64,000 bases of DNA from Halospeciosus flavus. Lineage in GTDB: Archaea; Halobacteriota; Halobacteria; Halobacteriales; Halobacteriaceae. The first letter of the stretch is position 1. Every line of letters begins with the position of its first letter. Positions 18,009 to 27,064 of this stretch are shown here, piece after piece. The DNA is taken from assembly GCF_029814175.1 (NCBI RefSeq), contig NZ_CP122312.1:2046001-2110000 (forward strand), given 5' to 3'. Made by a program: the position numbers and the translations under genes. The notes under the pieces were generated by a model that saw only the letters and a program-made list of their open reading frames with translations, was not told the DNA's origin and searched no databases.

Positions 18009-19381
18009 CAGTCGATCACATCGACAACCGGACGATCTTGTCTTCTAAGCGCTGAATCTCTGTGAACTGTGGTCGGACCGTCTCGAACAGCTGGTGTCGG
18101 TGAATTTCGGCATTGGATAGTCGCTGTCGGCGGCGATCCGCCGCCGACGCGACAGTGTTTCCACTCACTAGATACCCCAAATGGGGCGGCTTATCGGAAG
18201 AACCGTCCGTCCAGTGGTTGGTTCGCTGGGACAGCCCTGCGGACTCCGAGGGCTGTCCAAGCAGCGCGAACCACCATCTCACAGAACTCTCTGAACGACC
18301 ACGGCCAGAGGCGGCGCCCCCCACGGCGGGGCGCCGCCACGTACATCCAGTGAAGATACCGCCAGACGTTCTGGAGCAGCAGACTCACAATAAACAACAG
18401 GAGTCGAAGTCCAGCGTCCCGCGAACTCGTGAGTGCAAGGCTCTGCTTGGCTAATCGGTAGCTCGCTTCGATGCCGAAGCGCTTGCTGTAGTGGATTCGG
18501 GCATCGCGTGGTGTCTCGATAAACGGCGCGTCAACGGCGTAGCCGTGACGCGCCACCCCGTGTTCGTCGTACCGGCCCTGCTGGTAGACGCAGTCGATGA
18601 ACACGGGGAACCGGACTCGCCCAGCGAGTCCGTGTTCAATCACGCGACTCCATCCCTTGCTGAGTTCATCTTGAATCCGTTCGCCCCACTTGACGATCGG
18701 CATCACGTACGCGTAGTTGCGAGCCTGCAACAGCTCAAGGCAACTGCTGTTGTAGAAGCCGCGATCGAGATAGACGGCCTTGACGCGCAAGTCAAGGCCG
18801 TCGAGCAGTGTGAGGAACTCTTCGAGGGCATCGCTGGTGGTCTCGCCAGCTTCCAGCTGGCGGACCGCCAGCGTGTACCGTTTGTTCCGCACGCGTGCGT
18901 AGAGTGTCGCATAGGTGTGAAACGTCGTGGTGCCTCGTTTCGCCTGCGAGAAGTACAGCGACTCCGTTTCGTCCTCATCACCGTAGTAGGGGTCGAGGTG
19001 GAGGTCGGCAACGACCTCCACCGGTCGATCTGGCAGCGTCTCGAGGACGTCCCGTTGAAGCAGCGTGTTCCCAACCGCCTCAACAGTGTCAAGATCGAAC
19101 TGATCGGTCAGGTGTCCACGGACGGTATTGGCGTGCGGCGAGTCATCGGTCGTCTCGCAGACGTGATTGATCGAGGTCCCGCCGGCGCTGGCGCCGGCGA
19201 GGACCTCGTACAACTCCTCGGAGGTGACCTTCACGTTCTCAGCGAGGTCAATTGGAAGTTCGTCTCCGAGACTGTTGACGACAAAATTAAGCAGGTGCTC
19301 TTCCTCTATCTCATTGTCTGCTGGGGTTTGTTCCACACTCTCTCCAAGCAGACACTCTCTCTAAGCCGATGTGATCGACTG
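18009..19381 (-). mobile_element. ISH3-family insertion sequence
   Basis: A 1373-bp element with terminal inverted repeats CAGTCGATCACATCG (18009-18023, and inverted at 19367-19381). It is flanked by the 5-bp target duplication AGTTT at 18004-18008 and 19382-19386. Length, 5-bp duplication and transposase fit the ISH3 family. The element looks intact. It splits a region of repeated ATGCACAGC sites. Confidence 0.93.
18191..19336 (-). CDS. ISH3-family transposase
   Basis: A 381-residue DDE transposase. Candidate catalytic residues lie in VVADLHLDPYYGD (first Asp), KAVYLDRGFYN (second Asp) and YSKRFGIEASYR (Glu), the ISH3/IS4-like arrangement with a YREK-like signature. The frame is complete and within intact terminal repeats, so the element may be active. 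The start at 19336 gives a 45-bp distance to the right terminus. Confidence 0.92.
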   Translation of the reverse strand: MEQTPADNEIEEEHLLNFVVNSLGDELPIDLAENVKVTSEELYEVLAGASAGGTSINHVCETTDDSPHANTVRGHLTDQFDLDTVEAVGNTLLQRDVLETLPDRPVEVVADLHLDPYYGDEDETESLYFSQAKRGTTTFHTYATLYARVRNKRYTLAVRQLEAGETTSDALEEFLTLLDGLDLRVKAVYLDRGFYNSSCLELLQARNYAYVMPIVKWGERIQDELSKGWSRVIEHGLAGRVRFPVFIDCVYQQGRYDEHGVARHGYAVDAPFIETPRDARIHYSKRFGIEASYRLAKQSLALTSSRDAGLRLLLFIVSLLLQNVWRYLHWMYVAAPRRGGRRLWPWSFREFCEMVVRAAWTALGVRRAVPANQPLDGRFFR

Positions 19382-19583
19382 AGTTTGAACCCCACTGCCG
19401 AGGCGACCCCCGATGTACCCGCCGGTCACCGTCTCTCCTCGACTGTGTCAGTACTCGACGACGAGACGCGCTCCTGTCCCTGGACCAAACCGAGACTCGC
19501 CCAAACCGCACGTCAAGTGGTCCTCCAGAACGAGTCGTCACCGACCACTCACAAACGGTGTGTCCACTATCCAGATCGACCCG

Positions 19584-19801
19584 ATGGGCAGCCAAATCGA
19601 CCCGATGCACAGCCGGGTTGTGCCGATGCACAGCCTCATTTCCCGCAGACACAGTCGAGTGCAGCTTGTGCACATTCGGTGTGACCAATGCACAGGTAGA
19701 TTCGGCCAATGTACAGCCGGATTTCCCGGATATACACCCACTCTCGACTGTTTCACACTCGACGTATCCGGTGGACAACCCGCCTGTGCATCGACACAGG
19801 T
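19584..19801 (+). repeat. Array of about 11 ATGCACAGCC-like units with 20-21 bp period
   Basis: Units begin at 19584, 19605, 19626, 19647, 19668, 19688, 19709, 19730, 19751, 19771 and 19792. Spacings are 21, 21, 21, 21, 20, 21, 21, 21, 20 and 21 bp. The consensus is RTGCACAGCC, and the CACA core is kept best. The period equals two helical turns, placing all units on one DNA face. The two 20-bp steps argue against a heptapeptide-coding repeat. Confidence 0.72.
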
Positions 19802-19964
19802 CGGCTGTACATTGCGTGTTCCACTGTACAGCCGGCCGATCGGTCGCTGTACATCGTCCTGGGTCGGGTGCCAGTGCACAGCTTGGGTCGATGGCGTGTC
19901 CAACAGCGTCGACGCCGCGACGGCCGCCTCGCCACCCATCACTGCGTGACGATCGGTCGTCGGC

Positions 19965-20056
19965 GTGTGGACATCCACAGCCGATCAGTGCGAGTGTGCT
20001 TCATCGTCATCGTTCTACGACCCCCTGGCTGTGGACATCCACGGCCGGTCAGTGCG
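19965..20056 (+). repeat. Direct repeat pair with internal palindrome
   Basis: TGTGGACATCCACAGCCGAT at 19966 and TGTGGACATCCACGGCCGGT at 20030, both followed by CAGTGCG. Each contains the inverted repeat GTGGA/TCCAC with a 2-bp centre. They are 64 bp apart, between the phased array and nhaC. Confidence 0.6.
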
Positions 20057-20185
20057 GGTCGAAGTAATGTCGTGAGAACACGGAGCCGATCGAGATCGTC
20101 GAATTTGGAACCCCGAATCTCGAGCTTTGAACCTGAGCTCGAACCCGACCTCAAAAAGCCGGGTCAGTATGCGACGACCGCCGAC

Positions 20186-21733
20186 TCACTCACCGCGTTG
20201 GGCGACGCCGATACTGAAGTCCAGCGAGGAGAGACCGTAGACGAGCGCGACGAGCGCGAGGACGCCCAGGGGGAGCAGGATGTAGGGCGTGATCGCGAGG
20301 AACCCCCAGGCGAGATACAGGACCGCGGCGACCAGGAAGACGGTCACCGCGTAGTAGATTTGCGTGCGGACGTGGTCGATGTGGTCGGCGCCGGTGAACG
20401 TCGAGGAGAGGACGGTCGTGTCGCTGATGGGCGAACAGTGGTCACCGAAGATGGCGCCCGAGAAGACGGCCCCGATGACCGGCCCGAGGACGCTCATCCC
20501 GACGACGTTGACGCCCAGCGGGACGGCAATCGGCGTGAGGACGGCCATCGTCCCCCAGGAGGTGCCCGTCGTGAAGGAGATGAAGGCTGCGGTCACCGCG
20601 ATGACGACCAACAGGAGGGCCGGCGAGACGAAGTCACCGGCCAGTTGGGTCACGTAGTCGCCGGTGCCGAGTTCGGTCGTGACGGTCCCGATGGTCCACG
20701 CGAGCACGAGGATGGTGCCCGCGGTCATCATGATCTTCATGCCGTCGACGAAGGTGGTCACCGTCTCGTCGAAGGTGAGGATCTCGTGGCGAAGCCCGTA
20801 GTAGGCCGCGGTCGCGACCATGCCGGCGCCACCCCAGACGAGCGAGAGGGCCCAGTTGGCGCTGCCCAGAATGCCGACGAGGTCGCCGCCACTCCGGCCG
20901 GTCCAGTAGACGCCGACCAGCGTGAGGGCGACGAGCATCACGATCGGCGCGATGAACACGCGAAGCATGGGTTTACTCGTCCGCGGCTCGCCAAGGTCGC
21001 CCTCGACGCTCTGCATCGGCTGTGCGTCGGGCCACATGACCTCGCCCGTCGAGAGGGTCCGCTCTTCGGCGGCCTTCATCTCGCCGAAGTCACGGCCGCT
21101 GATGACGATGATGCCGACCATGACGATGGCCAGCAGGCAGTAGAAGTTGAACGGAATCGACTGCAAGAAGACGACGAACGCGGAGGGGGCCGTCTCGGTG
21201 ATGCCGGCGGCCTTGTAGCCCTCACGAATCATCGAGAGTTGGAACGCGATCCAATCGGAGAACATGAACGTCGCGACCGGTGCCGACGTCGAGTCGACGA
21301 TATAGGAGAGTTTCTCGCGGCTGATGCCGAGGCTGTCCGTGACGTCTTGCATCGCCGTGCCGACGATGGCCGTGTTCGCGTAGTCGTTGAAGAAGACGGC
21401 CAGTCCGAGCAGCCATGCCACGATGCCGGCCTGGCGGCGATTTTGCAGGCGCGCGGCGGCATAATCCCGGACCGCAAGCGAGCCGCCGAGTTTCCACATG
21501 AAGCCGATCCCCGCACCGAGCAGGAAGATGAACAAGAGCAACGAGACGTGGAACGTCGTCGCGACCGACTCGATGATCCAGTGGAAGGTGATCCCCAGTC
21601 CGTGTCCACCGGTGTAGATGATGCCCCCAACCCAGGCGCCGATGAACAGCCCCGGGATCGCCCGTCTCGTGACGACCGCCGCAATGATTGCGACGAGTGG
21701 CGGTACGACCGATAGCGCGCCGAACGTAGCCAT
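20186..21733 (-). CDS. Na+/H+ antiporter, NhaC family
   Basis: Integral membrane antiporter of 515 residues with 10-12 hydrophobic segments, read from MATFGALSVVPPLVAIIAA. NhaC/ArsB-type features include GAGIGFMWKLGG, AVFFNDYANTAIVG with conserved Asn-Asp, SDWIAFQLS, TGTSWGTMAVL and FGDHCSPISDTT. It would export sodium in exchange for protons, which suits a salt-in halophile. A large frame on the opposite strand is a GC-rich shadow. The gene stands alone and ends facing the repeat region. Confidence 0.92.
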   Translation of the reverse strand: MATFGALSVVPPLVAIIAAVVTRRAIPGLFIGAWVGGIIYTGGHGLGITFHWIIESVATTFHVSLLLFIFLLGAGIGFMWKLGGSLAVRDYAAARLQNRRQAGIVAWLLGLAVFFNDYANTAIVGTAMQDVTDSLGISREKLSYIVDSTSAPVATFMFSDWIAFQLSMIREGYKAAGITETAPSAFVVFLQSIPFNFYCLLAIVMVGIIVISGRDFGEMKAAEERTLSTGEVMWPDAQPMQSVEGDLGEPRTSKPMLRVFIAPIVMLVALTLVGVYWTGRSGGDLVGILGSANWALSLVWGGAGMVATAAYYGLRHEILTFDETVTTFVDGMKIMMTAGTILVLAWTIGTVTTELGTGDYVTQLAGDFVSPALLLVVIAVTAAFISFTTGTSWGTMAVLTPIAVPLGVNVVGMSVLGPVIGAVFSGAIFGDHCSPISDTTVLSSTFTGADHIDHVRTQIYYAVTVFLVAAVLYLAWGFLAITPYILLPLGVLALVALVYGLSSLDFSIGVAQRGE

Positions 21734-21838
21734 GCACGGTACTCCCGTGAGTTCAGCATTAACTCTTGGGATGACTGACCGGCCGTCGACCGGGAGGGCC
21801 ACCGCGGCCCCTAGAGAAATATCTCGACTGGAGTCAGT

Positions 21839-22066
21839 TCACGACCGGCGCGCGAGCTGTGCGAGGAGGTCGTCGAGCCAATCCGGGATGTCTAGGTCGA
21901 CGAGTTGGCCGTCGCGCCAACTCGTCACGATTTCGGACTCACCGGTCCGCGAGACGTCGAGTTGCCACCGGCGGCCGTCCGGGTGCTCGACGTCGAAGCG
22001 AGCGCCCCCATTGGAGAGGGGTTTGACGTGTTCGACGTCGACTTCGGTCCCGTCGTAAGTGGTCAT
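21839..22066 (-). CDS. Small acidic protein, unknown function
   Basis: A 75-residue protein read from MTTYDGTEVDVEHVKPLSNG. It appears to be a small beta-rich domain followed by a helix (IPDWLDDLLAQLARRS). No family is recognised. It stands alone between nhaC and the regulator pair, and its composition is typical of haloarchaeal proteins. Confidence 0.62.
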   Translation of the reverse strand: MTTYDGTEVDVEHVKPLSNGGARFDVEHPDGRRWQLDVSRTGESEIVTSWRDGQLVDLDIPDWLDDLLAQLARRS

Positions 22067-22165
22067 TGACGGCATGATACTCTATAGAGGAGTCGAAGAA
22101 TGGTGAAGGTTGCCCTCATTCTGAGAGGTATCTCAGAAGGATTGGCGTTCGATAGGGGGCGACAC

Positions 22166-22720
22166 CTACTGAAGCCGATCTGCGATAATTTCGAGGGCCT
22201 CCCAGAGAACACCGACCGGCGCCGTCGCTGCAAGCGATACTTCGTCGTAGTCGTACTCGTCGGTTGGTGACGCCCGCTCCTGATAGTGAAGGTGGCCGTC
22301 GACGTGTGGATTCGGTTCGAGATGGACGCCGCAGTCGAATCCCGACGACTCGCTATAGTGGATTTTGAAGTTCGACGTGAGTGATGTCCGACGGCGGTCG
22401 TCGAGACTCGTCTCCGGTGGAAGGTGCGGATTCGGCTGCCACGTCACCCGTAATGACGCCGATTCACCATCGTGCCCGAACTGTGCTGGGTCGACGTCCG
22501 ACTCAAGTTCGGCATACTGCCCGTCCGGGCTCCCCCACGCGGAGATGATGGCTGGATGGTGTTCGAGTTGCTCGCGTAGCGATCGCAGAATCCGGTGCCG
22601 TTTCTCGACGTCTTCCTGCGTCGACTCCCAACCGCCATCCGGCCGCTGTGGTTGGCGGTCGAACTCGCTATTGACGGGAGGCTGCTCACTACCGTCATCA
22701 TCTTCGCCCGCGTCGGTCAT
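22166..22720 (-). CDS. Unknown protein coupled to an HTH regulator
   Basis: A 184-residue protein read from MTDAGEDDDGSEQPPVNSEF. A disordered acidic N-terminus precedes a domain with REQLEHHPAIISAWGSPDGQ, FKIHYSESSGFDCGVHLEPN and HVDGHLHYQERAS. The histidine-rich segment could bind metal, but this is inference. Its ATG overlaps the stop of the upstream regulator (ATGA), so the two are translationally coupled. The two-gene layout recurs on haloarchaeal accessory DNA to my knowledge. Confidence 0.68.
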   Translation of the reverse strand: MTDAGEDDDGSEQPPVNSEFDRQPQRPDGGWESTQEDVEKRHRILRSLREQLEHHPAIISAWGSPDGQYAELESDVDPAQFGHDGESASLRVTWQPNPHLPPETSLDDRRRTSLTSNFKIHYSESSGFDCGVHLEPNPHVDGHLHYQERASPTDEYDYDEVSLAATAPVGVLWEALEIIADRLQ

Positions 22721-23256
22721 GCAGAGGCCGGTGGACGTGCAGTATACGTCTCGTAGTGGTCGATCGCGTCCCGAAGTAGCGAGAGTTGGTACTTTGCGGA
22801 CTCCCAATCTTCCGCGATACGCAGCCGCTCTTGGGCCTCCTCAACCGAGACGTCTTCCGTGACGGACGCCCGAAGCGACCGTGGTGACTCGATATCGTAC
22901 TCCGCTTTCCAGGACTCGATATCTGCTTGGATGGCTGTTGCCTGTTCAGTGAGTTCGGCTTCAGAGTTCTCTGCGACGAGTTCCTGTATTGCAGTCAGAC
23001 GTGTGTAGACCGGATCCGGATAGTACGTCTTGCCCCGTGCTGATTCGTCGGTAACGAGCACACCGAGGTCGACGAGACGTTCGAGATGATTCCGCGTCGT
23101 CGGCTCGGAGACATGTGCTTCATCGGCGATCCAGCCCGCTGTCCGCGGCTCCTCGAGCGACGACGCAACCGACCGCACTCGGTCAAATCCCGTCGTTGCG
23201 TCCTTCCACTGCGAGACATACGCCGGTTCGTCGTCCCCATTACGAGAGTCCGCCAT
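22717..23256 (-). CDS. Winged-helix transcriptional regulator (DUF7342-like)
   Basis: A 179-residue protein read from MADSRNGDDEPAYVSQWKD. A helix-turn-helix at about 40-85 (TAGWIADEAHVSEPTTRNHL then LVDLGVLVTDESARGKTYYP) is of the TrmB/ArsR type. A helical C-terminal half with EEAQERLRIAEDWESAKYQL probably dimerises. It overlaps the next gene by 4 bp. The pair could be a regulator with its target or a toxin-antitoxin-like unit; nothing in the sequence decides this. Confidence 0.75.
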   Translation of the reverse strand: MADSRNGDDEPAYVSQWKDATTGFDRVRSVASSLEEPRTAGWIADEAHVSEPTTRNHLERLVDLGVLVTDESARGKTYYPDPVYTRLTAIQELVAENSEAELTEQATAIQADIESWKAEYDIESPRSLRASVTEDVSVEEAQERLRIAEDWESAKYQLSLLRDAIDHYETYTARPPASA

Positions 23257-23475
23257 ATCCAACACCACGCTGTGGAGGAACATAATATTTCCCACAGGCA
23301 AAATAATCTATTCAACGTTGTCCCATGGCCGATCTCGAAGAACGGTGAAGGTTTCCCCGGCTTCTCGCAGTCCCCATAGTTCGTTGGCCGCCGAAGCGTC
23401 CGAATCGCGAAGGGGAGAGACTGGTCGAAGGGGCCATGTGCCTTTTCTGTTCGACCTATGTAATTTATTGCATAC

Positions 23476-24876
23476 ATGAACGAGGAGCCGTCGGCAGACG
23501 AGTCCTCACTGCCCCTTTCACGCCGGGAATTCGCACTCGGTGGTGGAGCGCTCGCACTCGGAGGAACGAGCGCATACATGGCGTTGTCCGGGTCCACGTC
23601 GAGTGAGCAGTCGTACATCGTCCGGCAGGGGAAACTCCGCTGGGAGGTCGACCCGCTCTCGTACAACGACGAGACGGTCGAGGCCTTCTACAACTACCAG
23701 TCGTCGTCGGGGACGGCGAACCCACCGGTGGATATCGTCAAGGAACCCGCGGCGTCGCAGATGTTCATCTACGAGGGGCCGGTCGGGTCCTCGCTGGTCT
23801 TCTTACACGGCAGTTCGCAGGCCGAGTCGGGCGGGACGGCCTTCTTCAAGCTCTCCGGGCTCTCGCGCTCGAAGGGCGAGTGGGCGGTTCGTGACGACAC
23901 GATGGGGTTCGACGACGACTTCGAGAAGTGGGAGGGCGGCAACGCGAAGGTGAAGTGGGAGTGGAGCGCTGGCCACACTGATGGCGGTGCGTTCTGGGGT
24001 GTCGGCGACAGTAGCTCGACGATCAAGGTGACGCCGAAGACGCTTCGCGGCGTCGACGCCTGGCGCTTTCTCTCCGGGGAGCCGTCGAACACGCGTGGGT
24101 TCGAGCTTGCCGACCAGAAGCCGGTCTCGATCCGGCCCGCGGACGGGAAACGCCAGGTCAAACGGGCGAACATCAAGATCATGCCGGGGACCAACCCCAA
24201 CGAGTTCGACCCCTACGCGAAAGACCGGATACTGGTCGCGATTCGGTCGCCGCCGAAAAATGCCGACGCGAGCGAGTGGGTGACGCCGAGCGACGTCGAT
24301 CCCGGGAACTTCTCGGTGAACTTCGGCTCGCGGAGTTATCTCGCCGGCGGAAACGGGGCCTCCCCGCAGAAGTACTTCCGGAAAGACGGGACGCTCTTCC
24401 TCGAGTACAAGACGAAGACGGCGAACTTCACCCTCGACTCCGCCGACGGGTTCCTCGTCGGGAAGACGGGGTCTTACACGTGGTTCCGGGGCTCGGATAC
24501 GGTCCAGCCGGGTGGGTTCAACAACGCCGAGACGGACGTCCCGCTGGTCGTCACGGACCTCAACGCGAATCCCGAGGGCGGGGACAAGGCGAATCTCGCA
24601 AAAGAGTACGTCGAGTTCAAAAACGACGGCCAGACAGCCCTCGACTTGACCGGTCACACCGTCGTGGACACGGAGGGCTGGGAGTTCCACCTCCCCGACG
24701 GCTTCACGCTGCAGGCCGGTGAGAAATTCCGGCTGCACACGGGCGATGGGCAGTGGGACGAAAACGACCTGTATTGGGACGTCACCCATCCCGTTTGGGA
24801 CAACGACGGCGACACCATCACTGTCACGGACGAGTCCGGGACGACCGTCCTCCGACATCGCTATCCTGCACAGTAG
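23476..24876 (+). CDS. Tat-exported lamin-tail-domain protein
   Basis: A 466-residue secreted protein. The twin-arginine motif SRREFALGGG (15-24) is followed by a hydrophobic stretch without a lipobox cysteine. The middle part (about 50-350) is beta-rich and unrecognised. The C-terminal 110 residues (VVTDLNANPEGGD, EYVEFKNDGQTALDLTGHTV, GEKFRLHTGDG) form an LTD domain, known in secreted archaeal nucleases and surface proteins. It is 45 bp upstream of a glycosyltransferase gene on the same strand, suggesting a shared cell-surface role. Confidence 0.82.
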   Translation: MNEEPSADESSLPLSRREFALGGGALALGGTSAYMALSGSTSSEQSYIVRQGKLRWEVDPLSYNDETVEAFYNYQSSSGTANPPVDIVKEPAASQMFIYEGPVGSSLVFLHGSSQAESGGTAFFKLSGLSRSKGEWAVRDDTMGFDDDFEKWEGGNAKVKWEWSAGHTDGGAFWGVGDSSSTIKVTPKTLRGVDAWRFLSGEPSNTRGFELADQKPVSIRPADGKRQVKRANIKIMPGTNPNEFDPYAKDRILVAIRSPPKNADASEWVTPSDVDPGNFSVNFGSRSYLAGGNGASPQKYFRKDGTLFLEYKTKTANFTLDSADGFLVGKTGSYTWFRGSDTVQPGGFNNAETDVPLVVTDLNANPEGGDKANLAKEYVEFKNDGQTALDLTGHTVVDTEGWEFHLPDGFTLQAGEKFRLHTGDGQWDENDLYWDVTHPVWDNDGDTITVTDESGTTVLRHRYPAQ

Positions 24877-24921
24877 CGGGGTCGATGGGTGTGATCGTCC
24901 CATGTCGAAGCGACCTCTCCC

Positions 24922-26316
24922 ATGCCCGAACACACGGCGGCCGACTGTGACCATCGCGTCGACGAGGACGAGGAGTCGCCACGCAGTGGGGAGTCACGAC
25001 GCGAGCGGCTGACGCCGGAGTGGTGGTGGGACTTCTCGACGACGTCGCTTCGTGAGCGCATCCCGACGCCGGCCCGCGACCGGTTTCCCGGCCCGGTCGA
25101 GTGGCACAGTGAGAATGCGTTCGCGGTCGATCGCTTGCTCGCGTCGGCGTTTATTCTCGTCTTCACAACCGGGTTGCTGGCGACCCTCGGGTATCTCGTG
25201 TCGATCCCGTTCCGGCTGCACCTCCTCGCCTTCGTGTATTTTGGGTTGTGGGTCCTCATCGGGATGTATGCGATCGCGACGGCGGCGTGGGCCTACGAGG
25301 CTTACCTCGGCTGGGAGTACGAGTCGCCGCACCTAGAGTACGGCCCCGAGGACGTCCAGGTCCGCATTCTCACGGTCGGCGCCGAAGAGGTCGTCCAGGA
25401 GACTGTCCGGACGCTCCCCGACGGACTCACCGATCGTCACGTCATCGCAGAAGAGCCCTTGGACATCGAGGGCGCGACTGTTCACGTCGTTCCTGATAGC
25501 TTCGAGTGTACAGCCTCGGACAAGGGCCGGGCACTCGAGTGGGCGCGTCGCGAGCTCCCGTGTGCGGCGGAGTTCATCCTCTTTCTCGACGAGGATACAC
25601 TCGTCACGGCATTCGATGGGTTGCCCGACGCCGATATCGTCCAGTTCCGCGAATGGCCCATGTTTACCGGGTCGTATTTGACCTATTGGTCGGAGGTCCT
25701 CCGGATGGGCTACCAGACCGAGCAAGTGAGGTTCGCGACGATGGACATCCCGCTTTACGCGTGGGGTGGCGGGATTGCCGTCCGGAAGTCGGTCGAAGAT
25801 CGGGTGACCTGGGACTTCGAGACGCTCGTCGAGGATACGGTCTTCGCGTGGAAGGCGGTCAAGACGGGCGCGGACTTCGAGATCGTGGACACGAAATTTC
25901 GGAATCAGGCGCCGCCGTCGATTCGGGCGATGTTCGAACAGCGTCGACGGTGGCTCACGGGCACGCTCCGTGATGAGGAGTATCTGCCCTTCTGGTTTCG
26001 TGGGTTGATGACGCTGCGGAACGTTTCGTGGGTATTCAGCCCGCTGACGACATCGCTCGTCTTGTTCACCGGAATGATCCCGTTGGCGATGCCCGGCCGA
26101 GCGCTCTTCCAGGTGCTCGCGTGGGGCATGTTCCTGTTCTCGCTGATCTGGGTGTGGCGTGGCTGGCGGTATTACGAAGGATTATCGCTGCGAACGCTGC
26201 CCGTGTTCCTCGTCTATCCGCTCGTCGTCGCGGTCCACTCGGCCGGCGCGGCGTGGGGATTTCTCTCGCCGCCGGAGTCCTTCGAGACGACCGAGAAAAC
26301 GAACGAGGAAAGCTAG
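24922..26316 (+). CDS. Membrane glycosyltransferase, GT2 processive type
   Basis: A 464-residue membrane enzyme. Two N-terminal transmembrane segments (about 72-96 and 99-124) precede the GT-A domain with DED at 223-225 (nucleotide-sugar metal site), ED at 304-305 (catalytic base) and QRRRW at 340-344, the signature of processive cellulose/hyaluronan synthase-like enzymes. Three C-terminal membrane segments follow. It likely polymerises or extends an extracellular glycan. Operonic with the exported LTD protein. Sugar donor unknown. Confidence 0.87.
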   Translation: MPEHTAADCDHRVDEDEESPRSGESRRERLTPEWWWDFSTTSLRERIPTPARDRFPGPVEWHSENAFAVDRLLASAFILVFTTGLLATLGYLVSIPFRLHLLAFVYFGLWVLIGMYAIATAAWAYEAYLGWEYESPHLEYGPEDVQVRILTVGAEEVVQETVRTLPDGLTDRHVIAEEPLDIEGATVHVVPDSFECTASDKGRALEWARRELPCAAEFILFLDEDTLVTAFDGLPDADIVQFREWPMFTGSYLTYWSEVLRMGYQTEQVRFATMDIPLYAWGGGIAVRKSVEDRVTWDFETLVEDTVFAWKAVKTGADFEIVDTKFRNQAPPSIRAMFEQRRRWLTGTLRDEEYLPFWFRGLMTLRNVSWVFSPLTTSLVLFTGMIPLAMPGRALFQVLAWGMFLFSLIWVWRGWRYYEGLSLRTLPVFLVYPLVVAVHSAGAAWGFLSPPESFETTEKTNEES

Positions 26317-26385
26317 TTGTCGCGAATGCGCTGGCGGTGGTCAGTGGGTCGTCGAGAGGTACAGTTGGGGGGAAGTCGGGTCAGG

Positions 26386-26586
26386 TCAGGCGTCGTTCAT
26401 CCGCTGGTGAGACTCCTCGCCACAGGCCCGGCACTCGGTGACGCGGTAAGGCTCACGCGAATAGGCGGCGTTCTCGGAGTCGTCGCTCTCCGTGAGGAGT
26501 TCGATCGACACCTCGTGTGCCGTCTCACGACCACAGTTGTCGCACGGTTCGACGATACCGTCAGAGTGGGGGGTTTTGCTCGCCAT
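26386..26586 (-). CDS. Small zinc-ribbon protein (DUF7835-like)
   Basis: A 66-residue protein read from MASKTPHSDGIVEPCDNCG. Two cysteine pairs, CDNCGRET and CRACGEES, flank a beta stretch and form a classic zinc beta-ribbon. The DUF label is from memory. It probably acts in nucleic-acid or protein binding; many haloarchaeal proteins of this size are uncharacterised. Another small zinc protein follows at 26694. Confidence 0.72.
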   Translation of the reverse strand: MASKTPHSDGIVEPCDNCGRETAHEVSIELLTESDDSENAAYSREPYRVTECRACGEESHQRMNDA

Positions 26587-26693
26587 CGGAACCAATGAAT
26601 ACTCTCTCACGGAAGGGGTTCAAAACGTGGCCAAAGATGTTTGGCTCGCCGGTGTCGGATCGGACCATCGGGTGTGGCTGGCGGTCCTCGGCG

Positions 26694-26843
26694 CTAGACC
26701 TCCGGATACTCGAGGTCGTGAGAGTAGGTCGTGACGGGATCGGCATTGGACGGCACACAGTCAGGACAGTACGCGATGACCGCGTCGTCGACGTGATACT
26801 CGTTGACGTCGCTTTTCTCCCCACAATCGCGACACGTAGCCAT
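26694..26843 (-). CDS. Very small CxxC zinc-finger protein
   Basis: A 49-residue protein starting MATCRDCGEKSDVNEYHVDD and ending DLEYPEV. The pairs CRDC and CPDC provide four zinc ligands. Haloarchaea encode many such micro-zinc proteins, few with known roles. It lies upstream of the previous zinc-ribbon gene on the same strand. Confidence 0.65.
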   Translation of the reverse strand: MATCRDCGEKSDVNEYHVDDAVIAYCPDCVPSNADPVTTYSHDLEYPEV

Positions 26844-27064
26844 GATCGTCCGTCAGTCGACGCCGCCAAGTGTTAGTTCTTTCCCATATTTGCTGGCGTG
26901 AGTGGGTGTCAAGAACTAGACCGCATCTGTGGGGCGATGGCGATCCGTTCGCGGCGGCGCATGTCGGAGGAGTGTACCATAGAATCCCCTGCCAGATTAA
27001 GGAACCACATCGGATATCGGACCGGGATTTATCGCGGTTGGTCGATAACTAGTGGCATACAGTC

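Larger units (their letters stand above)
19387..20185. other. Non-coding region with phased repeats
   Basis: The continuation of the 16.9-18.0 kb region beyond ISH3. It contains the 21-bp-phased array (19584-19801), more TGTACAGCC/GGCTGTACA sites to about 19885, and two direct repeats of TGTGGACATCCACRGCCG at about 19966 and 20030. No credible gene. Confidence 0.55.

Noticed and set aside
16907..18055. 382-codon open frame on the plus strand
   Set aside because: It is rich in Arg, Ser, Pro and Cys, not acidic, runs through repeat sites and ends inside ISH3. It is a GC-driven open frame.
19584..19801. Regularly spaced repeats as a CRISPR array
   Set aside because: Units are only about 10 bp, degenerate and 21 bp apart. 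CRISPR repeats are longer and near-identical with about 35-bp spacers, and no cas gene is present.
19709..21715. 668-codon open frame on the plus strand
   Set aside because: It is the opposite strand of nhaC, strongly Arg/Asp repetitive with no domain; nhaC is clearly the real gene.
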